Shown here: positions 1 to 7,586 of the stretch, one piece after another | Layout of the letters: each line of letters opens with the position of its first letter | Position numbering within the stretch: position 1 is the first letter of the stretch | Assembly: GCA_003509895.1 (NCBI GenBank) | Contig: DOMJ01000034.1 | Location: 1-12,633, forward strand | Length of the DNA stretch: 12,633 nt | Source: Candidatus Uhrbacteria bacterium | Lineage (GTDB): Bacteria; Patescibacteriota; Patescibacteriia; UBA9934; UBA11717 | Reading direction: 5' to 3' | Notes under the pieces: model-generated | What the model was told of the DNA's origin: nothing | Seen by the model: only the letters and a program-made list of their open reading frames with translations | Database searches by the model: none | Program-made: the position numbers and the translations under genes

Positions 1-16
1 CACTCCGAGCGACCCC

Positions 17-56
17 TTGACAAAACCCCCGTTTTCGTGTAATGAACGTCTATAAA
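17..56 (+). promoter_or_regulatory. Candidate promoter(s) of the secreted-protein gene at 65
   Basis: A perfect TTGACA lies at 17-22, with TAATGA (40-45) 17 bp downstream as a weak -10. A second candidate -10, TATAAA (51-56), ends 8 nt before the ATG at 65, which would give a leaderless or nearly leaderless transcript. No Shine-Dalgarno precedes the start, which favours the second reading, but the two cannot be separated by eye. Confidence 0.5.
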
Positions 57-64
57 TCTTAGAT

Positions 65-1276
65 ATGCTTATGCGATCCCATATCTCGTTTCTCGCCATT
101 GTGGCGATTTTATTCTCTCTCGTTCAACCTGTAGCCACATTTGCTGAATCCAGCGCCCTGTCTGTGGCACCCTCTTGGAACTTATCCCAGTCTCTTTGGT
201 ATGGCCCTACCAGTTCTTGGGACAATGCCGGTTACACAGTTAAACGATACGCCGTAAATGATGTGCCGCTTTTTCATGCTCTCCAAGACGCACCCTTGCG
301 TGATTTAGGTTTTGCTGCGTTTACCGATACAGATAGCAACCTCTATTTGTTCTCTACGTCACAGCATAAATTTGTTCAAACAAACTATAAACTTGCACGC
401 GTCGGTTGGTGCGATGGATGTCCTACCAGCCAAAGCATACAATACGTGGGTTCCGTCACCATGAAGGATGGCAAGATTCTAGTATATAAAGAAAGTGATT
501 GGTTTCTGTTGGATCCGTTTACCTTAACGGCAACCCTCTGGGTGAGTGGTGCGAGTGCTAAGCAAGCAACAGGGCAAGAATATTGGCAGGCACGCGTTGC
601 AAACAATCAACTCATTTTAACAATGGGATTTAATTTCAGCAAGAGTCATTACATCGTGCCTCAACCAAACGTCTTTATTGCCAACACAACCATTGAATGG
701 AGTGAGGCGTTAGCCCCCAAAATGGCCGCTCCTGCCCTCTACCCGTACCTAATGGTTACCGATAAATATGGTACCTTGTCTACAGGTCAGATCAGCAACG
801 GGATCTACGTGACGCAGGGAACAAAACTCACAAAAATTGGCTATACCGAACGAGCATCACGAACCAATAACTCGTACGTCACGCTATACGAACCGCGGTT
901 TATAGACACCCACAATGTTTCTTGGATTGGTACGGACGGTGCATTTTACGTGGCGGAGCTCCGAGTCAACGAGCTGCTACACACAGGGATACAGGATGTT
1001 CCACGAGGAATCCCTTTCCGTTCTCAAACATCTCCCGAAGTCTACTACGTTGACCTACGCCCGATACAAGCCAATTATTTTGTGCCCGGCTTCTATAACT
1101 TTGAGAATGAGGCGGACTATTACGACGTGATGAATACCAACTCGTTTTCACATCTCCTCTATCTTCCGGATGCGGCCGTAGATCATCAGGCGCTCCAAGC
1201 ACAGATTCTAGAAACAAACCGTCTCTACCAAAGTTACGAATCATTCCGTACAACGATCCGTCGACTTCATCGATAA
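65..1276 (+). CDS. Secreted protein of unknown function, 403 aa
   Basis: I do not recognise the family. The first 28 residues form a clear signal peptide: basic start (MRSH), hydrophobic core (FLAIVAILFSLV) and a likely cleavage after ATFA, so the protein should be exported. The mature part is rich in aromatic and small polar residues, with many short beta-type stretches and repeated W/Y-G turns (for example WYGPTSSWDNAGY near residue 45 and SWIGTDGAFYVAEL near 285). It could be a beta-propeller-like extracellular fold, but I see no regular blade repeat. The last 40 residues look helical. ATG at 65 is taken as start; ATG at 71 is an alternative. No Shine-Dalgarno is visible. Base composition matches the neighbouring tsaE/tsaD genes, so it looks native. 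The gene is convergent with tsaE and ends at the shared terminator. Confidence 0.85.
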   Translation: MLMRSHISFLAIVAILFSLVQPVATFAESSALSVAPSWNLSQSLWYGPTSSWDNAGYTVKRYAVNDVPLFHALQDAPLRDLGFAAFTDTDSNLYLFSTSQHKFVQTNYKLARVGWCDGCPTSQSIQYVGSVTMKDGKILVYKESDWFLLDPFTLTATLWVSGASAKQATGQEYWQARVANNQLILTMGFNFSKSHYIVPQPNVFIANTTIEWSEALAPKMAAPALYPYLMVTDKYGTLSTGQISNGIYVTQGTKLTKIGYTERASRTNNSYVTLYEPRFIDTHNVSWIGTDGAFYVAELRVNELLHTGIQDVPRGIPFRSQTSPEVYYVDLRPIQANYFVPGFYNFENEADYYDVMNTNSFSHLLYLPDAAVDHQALQAQILETNRLYQSYESFRTTIRRLHR

Positions 1277-1278
1277 CA

Positions 1279-1303
1279 AAAAACAGCCCATTGGGCTGTT
1301 TTT
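1279..1303. terminator. Bidirectional Rho-independent terminator between the 65-1276 gene and tsaE
   Basis: ACAGCCC (1283-1289) pairs with GGGCTGT (1293-1299) around the loop ATT. The stem is extended by an A-run on the left and a T-run on the right (to 1303), so it works on both strands. On the minus strand the structure overlaps the TAA stop of tsaE (1302-1304). Confidence 0.9.
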
Positions 1304-1721
1304 ACTTGTACTCTACCGTGTAGACATCTCCCTTTAAAGCAAAGTGCAGCGTGAGACCAGGTACCGGCTTCTCCAGACGCTCCGGCCACTCAATCATCAC
1401 CAGCGAACGCGCGTTCCGTACTAGTTCATCTAATCCAATCTGTTTGAGTTCTTGCTCGTTGACCAGCGCAAGTCGATACAAATCAACGTGTACCAGCTGA
1501 TCAATCCTTGGATGCGCTACGGAGTACACATTTACTAACGTATACGTGGGGCTACGCACAAGTTTATTGATTCCAAGCGCCTTTGCCACGCCTTGTGTAA
1601 ACGTTGTCTTGCCTGCCCCAAGTTCTCCTTGTAACAAAACGACCCGTGCGTCAATAAGCGTCTCTACGAGTTGTGCGGCAAGGGTATGCACCTCCTGAAT
1701 GTTCTGTGTTTCATGTTTCAT
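1302..1721 (-). CDS. tsaE: tRNA threonylcarbamoyladenosine biosynthesis ATPase TsaE
   Basis: TsaE is the P-loop ATPase that resets the TsaB-TsaD complex during synthesis of t6A at position 37 of ANN-decoding tRNAs. The 139-aa protein has the family's usual length. Walker A is GELGAGKTT (residues 32-40). The family block SPTYTLVNVY follows at 57-66, then HVDLYRL with D80, then the signature IEWPERL at 110-116 (E111, W112). I start it at the ATG at 1721, four bases after the tsaD stop, which fits translational coupling. An upstream in-frame TTG at 1751 would add ten residues overlapping tsaD and is less likely. It is the last gene of a three-gene minus-strand operon. The TsaB partner is not in this window. 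Confidence 0.95.
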   Translation of the reverse strand: MKHETQNIQEVHTLAAQLVETLIDARVVLLQGELGAGKTTFTQGVAKALGINKLVRSPTYTLVNVYSVAHPRIDQLVHVDLYRLALVNEQELKQIGLDELVRNARSLVMIEWPERLEKPVPGLTLHFALKGDVYTVEYK

Positions 1722-1725
1722 AGAA

Positions 1726-2757
1726 TCATTCCCATTTCCAGTGACCGCCAAGCGTTTTTGCCGAGTCGGCGTCTATCACAAGCGGGTCCTGCGCCGCTTT
1801 TCCATCAACTAATCCGCGCAGACCGGCCGCACCGATCATGGCCGCGTTATCTGTGGTGTACGTGAGTTCCGGAACAAGCACTGCAATATCTGTCTTTGCA
1901 AACACCGCCTGCAATGCTCCACGCAACGCCCTATTTGCCGATACGCCACCGCAGAGCATTACGGTCTTTGGCATACATTCCATAGCAGCATTGTGTGTCT
2001 TTTTCACAAGTACTTCTACAACAGCCGCTTGAAAAGAGGCACACACATCGGCAATCATCTGATCGGATGGACTATCAAACCCAGCTATCAAATTACGTAC
2101 CGCCGTCTTGAGACCGGAGAAAGAAAAATCATAATCCTCCGTCCAAAGCATCGGTCGAGGCAAGATATACGCTTCGGCATTGCCCTTAGATGCGGCAAGC
2201 GACACACTCGGTCCGCCGGGATAACTCAATCCCAATTGTGCGGCTGTTTTATCAAACGCTTCGCCCGCGGCGTCATCCCGAGTCTGTCCGAGAAATGTGT
2301 ATTCACCATGATCTTTCATAAGGACTAACTCCGTATGGCCGCCGGAAACAATCAAGCACAAAATCGGAAACGCATCCGCACGCACGGTACGATCCAAAAA
2401 GTTTGCATAAATGTGCCCTTCTATATGATCCACCGGCACAAGCGGAATTCCCCAGGAAACAGCCAAGGCCTTTGCCGTCTCCACACCAACCCGTAGCGCT
2501 GTTGAAAGACCGGGACCCGTTGTAACCGCAACCGCATCAATATCCCCTTTCTTCCAACCCGTAAGCGCGGCTATCATTGGAGGTAAAACAGGCACGTGCA
2601 TACGAGCGGCCACTTCCGGTACCACACCACCATATTGTTGATGGGTAGAAATTTGCGATGACACCAGATTTTCTAAAACGGTAAAAGAGGACCCATCGCC
2701 CTCAACAAGAGCCACGGCCGTCTCATCGCAACTGGTTTCTATTGCAAGGATCTTCAT
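1726..2757 (-). CDS. tsaD: tRNA N6-adenosine threonylcarbamoyltransferase TsaD (Kae1/Qri7 family)
   Basis: TsaD transfers the threonylcarbamoyl group from threonylcarbamoyl-AMP to A37 of tRNAs, working with TsaB and TsaE in the cytoplasm. The 343-aa length is typical. The N-terminal ASKHA nucleotide motif is seen in IETSCDETAVA (6-16). The metal-binding histidines are H111 and H115 in HIEGH, and the third ligand is probably D303 in TTDNAAMIGA. SGGHTELV (138-145), FDKTA (168-172), FSFSGLKTAVRN (211-222) and GGVSANRALR (270-279) are standard family blocks, and all look intact. The ATG at 2757 gives the canonical MKILAIETS start. The upstream exchanger gene ends only 14 nt away, and its stop codon sits inside an AGGATAAGG purine stretch that may act as a distant ribosome-binding site. 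tsaE follows after 4 nt. Confidence 0.97.
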   Translation of the reverse strand: MKILAIETSCDETAVALVEGDGSSFTVLENLVSSQISTHQQYGGVVPEVAARMHVPVLPPMIAALTGWKKGDIDAVAVTTGPGLSTALRVGVETAKALAVSWGIPLVPVDHIEGHIYANFLDRTVRADAFPILCLIVSGGHTELVLMKDHGEYTFLGQTRDDAAGEAFDKTAAQLGLSYPGGPSVSLAASKGNAEAYILPRPMLWTEDYDFSFSGLKTAVRNLIAGFDSPSDQMIADVCASFQAAVVEVLVKKTHNAAMECMPKTVMLCGGVSANRALRGALQAVFAKTDIAVLVPELTYTTDNAAMIGAAGLRGLVDGKAAQDPLVIDADSAKTLGGHWKWE

Positions 2758-2771
2758 GTGCGATTTTTACC

Positions 2772-3746
2772 TTATCCTCGCCAAATTGTAAACCCGAGAT
2801 AGGTCACGTACGCCAAAACAAACAGGACACCTTCCCACCGGCTCAGCTCGCCAGTCTTTTTTTGATTGACCATAAACGGAAACAGTAATGCTGTCGCTGC
2901 AAATGCCAAAAACGCGTCAACAAGTCCTCCCGGAAAAACCGTAACCGGCAAAATAACCGCTGTGATCCCCAAAATCCAAAGAGCATTAAACGTAACAGAA
3001 CCAACAATATTTCCAATCGCCATGTCTGTATTCCCCTTGTAGGCCGCCATCATGGACGCGGCAATCTCAGGCAAAGAGGTGCCCGCCGCCACGATCGTCA
3101 AAGAAATAAAGGCTTGGCTAAAACCAAGTACGGTGGCCAAGGCACTCGCGCTTTCTACAATCAGCTCGCCACCCAAAATCAAACCAACAAGACCCCCAAT
3201 AATCATCAAGAGAGACATGCCGGTTTTTTGTTTCGGGATGGAAAGAGTGTGTTTGCCTTGTTTTGACTCATGTTTCCTGTCCATGATTGGCTTAATCGTA
3301 AAGTACAAAAACACACAAAAGAAAGCAACCAGTCCAATGCCCTCCCCTCGTGATAACACATTCTCCAACCCACCCAACGGCACATCAGCCATAAAAATAA
3401 ACAGCACGCCGGCGCTCAAAATAGCAAAAGGGATCTCACGCCAAACCGCTGTATGCTCCACGACCAATGGTCGAACCATCGCCGCAAGACCAAGCCCCAA
3501 AAGAATATTGGCAAGATTTGAGCCAATCACGTTTCCAAAAGCGATGTCCGGATTTCCACCGGCCGCCGCAAACAGGTTTACGGCAAGCTCCGGCGCCGAG
3601 GAACCAAAAGCAACCACCGTTAATCCAATAAAGAGGTTTGAGAGGCCAAAACGCTTTGCGATGGCGGAAGCACCTTTTACGAGTTGATCCGCTCCCACAA
3701 TGAGAGCAAAGAATCCCGCGAGCAAGATAATGATTTGAAAAAACAT
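2772..3746 (-). CDS. CaCA-family sodium/calcium exchanger-like membrane protein (YrbG type)
   Basis: A polytopic inner-membrane antiporter of the Ca2+/cation antiporter superfamily, 324 aa with about ten hydrophobic segments in two homologous halves. Alpha-1 repeat: GLTVVAFGSSAPELAVN (41-57) with the ion-binding acidic residue E53, followed by GNVIGSNLANILLGLG (71-86). Alpha-2 repeat: GTSLPE (222-227, E227) followed by GNIVGS (245-250). A hydrophilic basic loop at about 155-177 (DRKHESKQGKH...PKQK) separates the halves. Length and motifs match bacterial YrbG-like exchangers, whose ion is usually Na+ or H+ against Ca2+; the true substrate cannot be told from sequence. It is the first gene of the operon with tsaD and tsaE. 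No Shine-Dalgarno is visible before the ATG at 3746. A minus-strand TTATTC 8 nt before the ATG could be a -10 of a leaderless transcript, but that is weak. Confidence 0.92.
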   Translation of the reverse strand: MFFQIIILLAGFFALIVGADQLVKGASAIAKRFGLSNLFIGLTVVAFGSSAPELAVNLFAAAGGNPDIAFGNVIGSNLANILLGLGLAAMVRPLVVEHTAVWREIPFAILSAGVLFIFMADVPLGGLENVLSRGEGIGLVAFFCVFLYFTIKPIMDRKHESKQGKHTLSIPKQKTGMSLLMIIGGLVGLILGGELIVESASALATVLGFSQAFISLTIVAAGTSLPEIAASMMAAYKGNTDMAIGNIVGSVTFNALWILGITAVILPVTVFPGGLVDAFLAFAATALLFPFMVNQKKTGELSRWEGVLFVLAYVTYLGFTIWRG

Positions 3747-4090
3747 GTTCGTGAGAATAATGAATTTTTATTTTTAGACAGGTGCACCTCTCTATTCTAC
3801 ATTTTTCTTACGTTCCTTTTTGCCGTAATAAAAAGGAAAGAAAAACATCTTTCAAAACACCCGTGTTCTCGGGTTACGACAGGCTGGATGTGATCTGATC
3901 CGGCTCTGATCGGTATACAACATACTTCATACTCATTTGATCTGATCCATAGAAGTATACCACTCTGTCTTGACAAAATGACCTGAATATCGTAGGTTAA
4001 GACCTCGCTCAAGGCGAGAAAAAAATAAATCCGTTCAGATCAGATTGTCTATCTGGTCAGAAGAACGAGAACAAGACGAGGAGGTGTCGC
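3747..4090. other. Divergent intergenic region with inverted and direct repeats
   Basis: This 344-base gap holds no credible gene. From left to right it contains: a 10-bp palindrome AGGTGCACCT (3780-3789) upstream of the exchanger gene; a minus-strand TAGAAT (3799-3794) that could be a -10 but lacks a good -35; a 9-bp AT-rich inverted repeat TTCCTTTTT / AAAAAGGAA (3813-3821 and 3830-3838); two direct copies of TGATCTGATCC (3891-3901, 3938-3948) with an inverted GATCAGAT at 4038-4045; inverted GGTATAC/GTATACC (3912-3918, 3955-3961) enclosing ATACTTC/GAAGTAT (3922-3928, 3952-3958); then the promoter and leader of the 4091 gene. Confidence 0.6.
3970..3998 (+). promoter_or_regulatory. Strong sigma70-type promoter for the 4091 gene
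   Basis: A perfect TTGACA (3970-3975), a 17-bp spacer and TAGGTT (3993-3998) as -10. Predicted transcription start is about 4005, giving a leader of about 86 nt. The leader begins with a small stem-loop CTCGC/GCGAG (4004-4008 with 4014-4018) located at the predicted +1. Confidence 0.75.
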
Positions 4091-5752
4091 GTGACTGGTT
4101 TCCGAATTTGTGTGGTATGGCTGTTGGTGGTGGCGATGATGAGCACTCCTGCCTTTGGCCAGGAGGATGTGAACCTTATTCTCGTGGGGCAGCCCCGCGA
4201 GGCAAGGATGATTCCGAAGGTCGTGAAGGCCTTCGTGCGTGCAACGGGTGGCGGTATCACCCCCACGTCGGCGGAAATCGCCTTGCCGGATCGGCAGGTG
4301 ATGGAAGGTTGTGTGGACACGAACGCAGACTCCGTCTGCGAGAACATGGGCGTCAACACGCCCTACCGGCAGCCGGGCAACCTGCTGTTGGTAAGCGCCA
4401 CGGACCCCAAGTTCCATGCGTGCACGACACGGCAGACCTACACCAACGAAGAGGCCGCAGATCAGTTTACGGCAAACAGTGGACGCGTGGTCGAGCTGAT
4501 AGATGCGCTTTCTTACGTGGAAGCGCAGAAACTGCTCGACCAGCTGGGGAGCGCCTTGTTCCCCTGCCTGGACAATCGGCTGAAGAGTGAGGTGCTCTGG
4601 CGGTACAACTTCGTGGCCGGGTATCTGGCCTACGAGACCGCTCAGAACCACGCCGCAGGCACGGAGACCGCGCGGCCGTTCTTCTTAAACGCGCTCCACG
4701 CGGACCCGGGGCACTCCTGGGACATGGACTACTCCCCGGCGGCACAGACCGCCTACGCCGAGGCCAAGGTCAACTTGGTCAAGGAACAGATCGGAGAGGT
4801 TCACCACGACGCTATGCGTGTGGTAAAGATGGGGGAGTTTCGAGACCTCTCGGTAGACACACAGCCCTGGAGCGAGGGGATACACCTGCACCCCGGACTT
4901 CACGTGATGCAGTGGAGGGATGAAGGGATGGTGCGCACACGCGTGTTCACCGTCCCAGAAGGCGGGGTTAACGAGACTCTGCTGATCGTGGATGGTGCGA
5001 GCTGGGCGCAGGCCCTACTCACCTTCCCCGAGCAGCGTTCCCTGGCACAGCGACTGGTCATGGACACCACGCTCGACCTCATGTCCCGCAAGGGAGAGAG
5101 AGTCATTGGCGTGGTGGATCTGGAGCAGGATCCTCCGCTGGGACTCCTCTACAAGGTGGATGGGATGGGTGTTCCGCTCCCCGTGGAGTTACCCACCTAC
5201 ACCACTGCCGTGGAGGAGGGCGACGATGACGACGTGTATCCGGTTCACCGGCCCCACGCGTCGCCGCCGCAGACCATTGAGACCGCGCCGGGGCAGCTGG
5301 CGATGGTTCTGGGCGGGGGGTTCAAGGGCTTCGGCCCGGCCACCTACGGAGGGCCACATCTGGCCCTGGACGTCCACATCCACAGCGGGTTCGGCGTGAG
5401 CATCCAGGGCAACCTGGGGCTGACGACCATTACCCTCGCAGATGGCACCCGCATCCCAGGAGACCTCGTCTCCCTGGGCGCGGGTGCGTGGTACTTGTTC
5501 TGGCTGCCGGTGGGGATCCGTCCCCTCCTACAGCTGGATCTCCTGCTGGACATCAACAGCCACGGCCTCCTCGCCCCCGCTCCCCTCCCCTCCCTCGTGG
5601 GTAGTGGCGGCGTGGAGGTGCTCCTGCCCGACTCCCGCTTCCGCATCCGATTCGTCGGCTACGCGGGTGGTGGGTGGGACGGCCACCAAAATCGACCGCG
5701 CTACGGCGCCACGTCGGCTCTGGTGATGGAGCTGCGCCCGACTCCCCCCTGA
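4091..5752 (+). CDS. GC-rich secreted protein with C-terminal outer-membrane-barrel-like domain, 553 aa
   Basis: Function unknown. A GTG start is fixed by the Shine-Dalgarno GAGGAGGT (4078-4085) with a 5-nt gap. Residues 1-23 are a signal peptide (core VVWLLVVAMM, likely cleavage after AFG). A DTNADSVCE stretch at 76-84 resembles a calcium-binding DxNxD loop; cysteines are at 74, 83, 111 and 159. Residues 130-240 are helical, with AL-ADP-type helical pairs like a degenerate TPR (NALHADPGHSW 200-210). Residues 245-300 look like a PEGA-type beta domain (GIHLHPGLHVMQW...). After an acidic linker (EEGDDDD, 376-382) the last 150 residues alternate hydrophobic and polar residues with glycine turns, like a small outer-membrane beta-barrel. 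The style recalls Myxococcota or other deltaproteobacteria. GC is clearly higher than in tsaD or the 65 gene, suggesting transfer. It stands alone with its own promoter and terminator. Barrel and PEGA assignments are by eye. Confidence 0.85.
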   Translation: MTGFRICVVWLLVVAMMSTPAFGQEDVNLILVGQPREARMIPKVVKAFVRATGGGITPTSAEIALPDRQVMEGCVDTNADSVCENMGVNTPYRQPGNLLLVSATDPKFHACTTRQTYTNEEAADQFTANSGRVVELIDALSYVEAQKLLDQLGSALFPCLDNRLKSEVLWRYNFVAGYLAYETAQNHAAGTETARPFFLNALHADPGHSWDMDYSPAAQTAYAEAKVNLVKEQIGEVHHDAMRVVKMGEFRDLSVDTQPWSEGIHLHPGLHVMQWRDEGMVRTRVFTVPEGGVNETLLIVDGASWAQALLTFPEQRSLAQRLVMDTTLDLMSRKGERVIGVVDLEQDPPLGLLYKVDGMGVPLPVELPTYTTAVEEGDDDDVYPVHRPHASPPQTIETAPGQLAMVLGGGFKGFGPATYGGPHLALDVHIHSGFGVSIQGNLGLTTITLADGTRIPGDLVSLGAGAWYLFWLPVGIRPLLQLDLLLDINSHGLLAPAPLPSLVGSGGVEVLLPDSRFRIRFVGYAGGGWDGHQNRPRYGATSALVMELRPTPP

Positions 5753-5753
5753 G

Positions 5754-5769
5754 TTCGCCTCGGCGAACA
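5754..5769 (+). repeat. Perfect short hairpin just after the 4091 gene
   Basis: GTTCGCC-TC-GGCGAAC forms a perfect 7-bp stem directly after the TGA stop. No T-run follows, so it is not a classical terminator itself. It may protect the 3' end or assist the larger terminator that follows. Confidence 0.55.
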
Positions 5770-5781
5770 TCTCACGACACT

Positions 5782-5836
5782 CCCGCTCTGCGCTTCTACC
5801 ATAAACAGGTAGCACGCAGGGCGGGTCGTTTGTTTT
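5782..5836 (+). terminator. Long Rho-independent terminator of the 4091 gene
   Basis: Left arm CCCGCTCTGCG (5782-5792) pairs with CGCAGGGCGGG (5815-5825) with one G-U pair. The inner stem CTACC (5796-5800) pairs with GGTAG (5808-5812) around the loop ATAAACA. The tract TCGTTTGTTTT follows. Confidence 0.88.
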
Positions 5837-5850
5837 AAGAAGATCTTGGG

Positions 5851-5879
5851 TTGACAAAGGCTTCCGTGTGGGCTAGGGT
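5851..5879 (+). promoter_or_regulatory. Sigma70-type promoter for the 5949 gene
   Basis: A perfect TTGACA (5851-5856), 17-bp spacer and TAGGGT (5874-5879). It starts only 15 nt after the preceding terminator. Predicted start is about 5886, giving a leader of about 63 nt. No strong stem-loop is seen at +1, unlike the 4091 promoter. Confidence 0.7.
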
Positions 5880-5948
5880 GGGTCTGTTTTTAGGTTCCAC
5901 TAGTTCTCAAACAATGTTGCAGCTGAAACACATTGAGGAGGATGTATC

Positions 5949-6599
5949 TTGAGAACAGATCTCAAATATCCGTGGGAAAGTACGGAAAGGGTGCGCGAGG
6001 TCGCCGACAATCAGGTGCGGCGTGCCGGGTTCAACCCGGAAGAATTTGCCTGGATCGGAGACGCAACGCCTCCCGATCATGACAGTTCACAGGGGATAGG
6101 CGCAGCGCTTCACTACCGATTGCCCACCTTTGGGCAATCGGTGGAGATGCTGTGGGAACAGCTCGTGGGAATCTACAAGAACGGAAGCCGCTCACGGTAT
6201 CTGTTGAGCGATTCGGCTCACTTGTGGGACCTGCGTGATCCAATACACCGCTTGTGGCGGCCCCTGACACGCGAGTGGGTCTCCATAAACCCCGCCGCCC
6301 GCTTGGGTGAATCCGTTGAGTGGACGCGAGCAGACAGCAAGCCGCATCTACTTGGAGGCATCGAGACGCTGGCGCTCGCCGCCCAGCATCCGGATCTCCT
6401 CCGGCAACGGTTGTCCTTCTCTTTGCCGGCAGTCGTCTGTGTGCTAGACGACGGTCGATCCTTGCAACAGACGCTGTGCCTCTCCTACCTCGGGGAAGGC
6501 GAAGGCGAAGACCGCGAAGAGCTCGTCGTTTTAGAGGGTTGCCCCATTCAACGCGCGAACAAGGTGTGGTCTTGCCCCATGCGCGTTCCACCCCGATAA
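5949..6599 (+). CDS. Orphan protein, 216 aa, uncharacterised CPR-type family
   Basis: Unknown function. A TTG start is chosen because a strong GAGGAGGA (5935-5942) ends 6 nt upstream; the ATG at 5942 is in another frame. The protein is soluble-looking, with no signal peptide or membrane segment. It is rich in W, R and L, with blocks such as FAWIGDATPPDHDSSQG (34-50), a helical middle (about 62-108) and HLLGGIETLALAAQHPDL (133-150), followed by a beta-rich C-terminus containing CP near 198 and again at 209. The block with a histidine, a helix, HPDLL and then a strand reminds me of short uncharacterised proteins seen repeatedly in CPR genomes. That is recollection, not a search. GC is higher than in the neighbouring 6726 gene. 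The gene is flanked by its own promoter and terminator, so it is a self-contained unit. Confidence 0.8.
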   Translation: MRTDLKYPWESTERVREVADNQVRRAGFNPEEFAWIGDATPPDHDSSQGIGAALHYRLPTFGQSVEMLWEQLVGIYKNGSRSRYLLSDSAHLWDLRDPIHRLWRPLTREWVSINPAARLGESVEWTRADSKPHLLGGIETLALAAQHPDLLRQRLSFSLPAVVCVLDDGRSLQQTLCLSYLGEGEGEDREELVVLEGCPIQRANKVWSCPMRVPPR

Positions 6600-6617
6600 C
6601 ACAACAACACCCGTCTC

Positions 6618-6663
6618 CCGTCCCAACGTCTTCTTCGGAAGCGTGAGGGGCGGATTCTTTTTT
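6618..6663 (+). terminator. Rho-independent terminator of the 5949 gene
   Basis: CCGTCCC (6618-6624) pairs with GGGGCGG (6647-6653) with one G-U pair. Inside it, ACG pairs with CGT and CTTC pairs with GAAG around a UUCG tetraloop. ATTCTTTTTT follows. Confidence 0.88.
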
Positions 6664-6706
6664 ACAAACATCTGTGGATGTGTTTCTCAAATGCGCGCAC
6701 AAATCG

Positions 6707-6725
6707 TGTTACACTTGATACATCT
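6707..6725 (+). promoter_or_regulatory. Extended -10 promoter giving a near-leaderless transcript for the 6726 gene
   Basis: TGT then TACACT (6710-6715) fits an extended -10 (TGN-TANNNT). The ATG at 6726 begins 10 nt after the box, so the leader is only a few bases. No Shine-Dalgarno and no good -35 is visible. The same TGN-TACACT-N10-ATG arrangement recurs at 12610-12631. Confidence 0.6.
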
Positions 6726-7586
6726 ATGAAATACATCGACGCGGTCCCGGGAACCTTGGTTAGTTTTGTTGTTTTTCTTATTCTGGATCTCTGCCTTCCC
6801 CTTGGAACTCCATCGGGAGACATAAATATTATTCTGACGATCACAACTTTTCTCTTTGCTATTTTGATTGGTTTCTTTATCACGCGTCTTGCCGCACGCT
6901 ACGACAGTGTCCGCAGTAGCATCGCACAAGAAGATGCACAGATGTTGTCTCTCTATAAAACAGTTAGCACATTTAATAAACGACTCGCTGCGCAGCTCGC
7001 TACAATCATGGACGCATATTACATTGTTGCGTACGATTTTTCTCTCTCCGATGCGCAAGTCGCCTACAAAAAAACAGCGCCTATTTTTTCTCGTATGTGG
7101 AATATTGCCAGCAAAATTGATCAAAAAAAATTTGGGTCCGCCTACCAAATGGTCATTCAACAACTTACAACCATTGAGCAAAGTAGAAACCAATCATCTG
7201 TTGTTTCTGAAGAAAACATGCGTTTAAGTAGTTGGCTGCTCATTATTTCTCTCGCGTTCATTATTTTGGTAAGTGTCTTTTACATTCGAACGAATGATTT
7301 GTATTCTCATATTGTGACCATTGGCCTCTCCACGGCACTGACCATGACGCTTCTCACCTTGCGAGATCTACAGAATATGATGCTGGGTGGCCAGGCACTT
7401 TTAGATGAATCCGGGCAAGAAGTCTTAGAATCTATTGGAAAAAAACGCTACTATCACGAGTCATTTTTGGCGTCAGGTGTGTCTCACGTACCAACCTCTG
7501 TAAAAGAATATCGGGTAGGTACGCATACGCCCGGCGCGGAAAAACACCTCATTAAAACAGTAAGAATTACCGGGGTCAGGTCTTGA
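6726..7586 (+). CDS. Four-helix integral membrane protein, DUF4239 (bestrophin-like)-type
   Basis: A 286-aa membrane protein with two N-terminal membrane segments (about 10-27 and 33-53), a soluble helical middle (about 60-165) and two more segments (about 169-187 and 194-213), then a cytoplasmic tail. The order, the RxxxxR...EDAQMLSLYKTV helix after TM2 and the late LTLRDLQ...VLESIGKKRYY stretch resemble DUF4239 bestrophin-like proteins; the role (possibly an ion channel) is not established. The family call is by eye. The start is the ATG at 6726 because a near-leaderless promoter lies just upstream; longer in-frame starts have no support. The last codons (GVRS, stop) lie inside a repeat shared with 11058-11082, so the native C-terminus may have been altered. 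Composition is like the core genes. Confidence 0.75.
   Translation: MKYIDAVPGTLVSFVVFLILDLCLPLGTPSGDINIILTITTFLFAILIGFFITRLAARYDSVRSSIAQEDAQMLSLYKTVSTFNKRLAAQLATIMDAYYIVAYDFSLSDAQVAYKKTAPIFSRMWNIASKIDQKKFGSAYQMVIQQLTTIEQSRNQSSVVSEENMRLSSWLLIISLAFIILVSVFYIRTNDLYSHIVTIGLSTALTMTLLTLRDLQNMMLGGQALLDESGQEVLESIGKKRYYHESFLASGVSHVPTSVKEYRVGTHTPGAEKHLIKTVRITGVRS

Noticed and set aside
3052..3687. 211-aa plus-strand open frame inside the exchanger gene
   Set aside because: Lys/Pro/Ser-rich shadow; the minus frame has intact CaCA motifs.
4049..4651. 200-aa minus-strand open frame opposite the 4091 gene
   Set aside because: It is a shadow of a GC-rich gene: no Shine-Dalgarno, odd composition (H, R, P rich), while the plus frame has a signal peptide and a clear start.
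6031..6702. 223-aa minus-strand open frame opposite the 5949 gene
   Set aside because: Arg-rich shadow that crosses the terminator of the 5949 gene and has no promoter or ribosome-binding site.
5992..6720. A toxin-antitoxin or defence system
   Set aside because: The small orphan genes are single, widely spaced, and show no known toxin, nuclease or antitoxin motifs.
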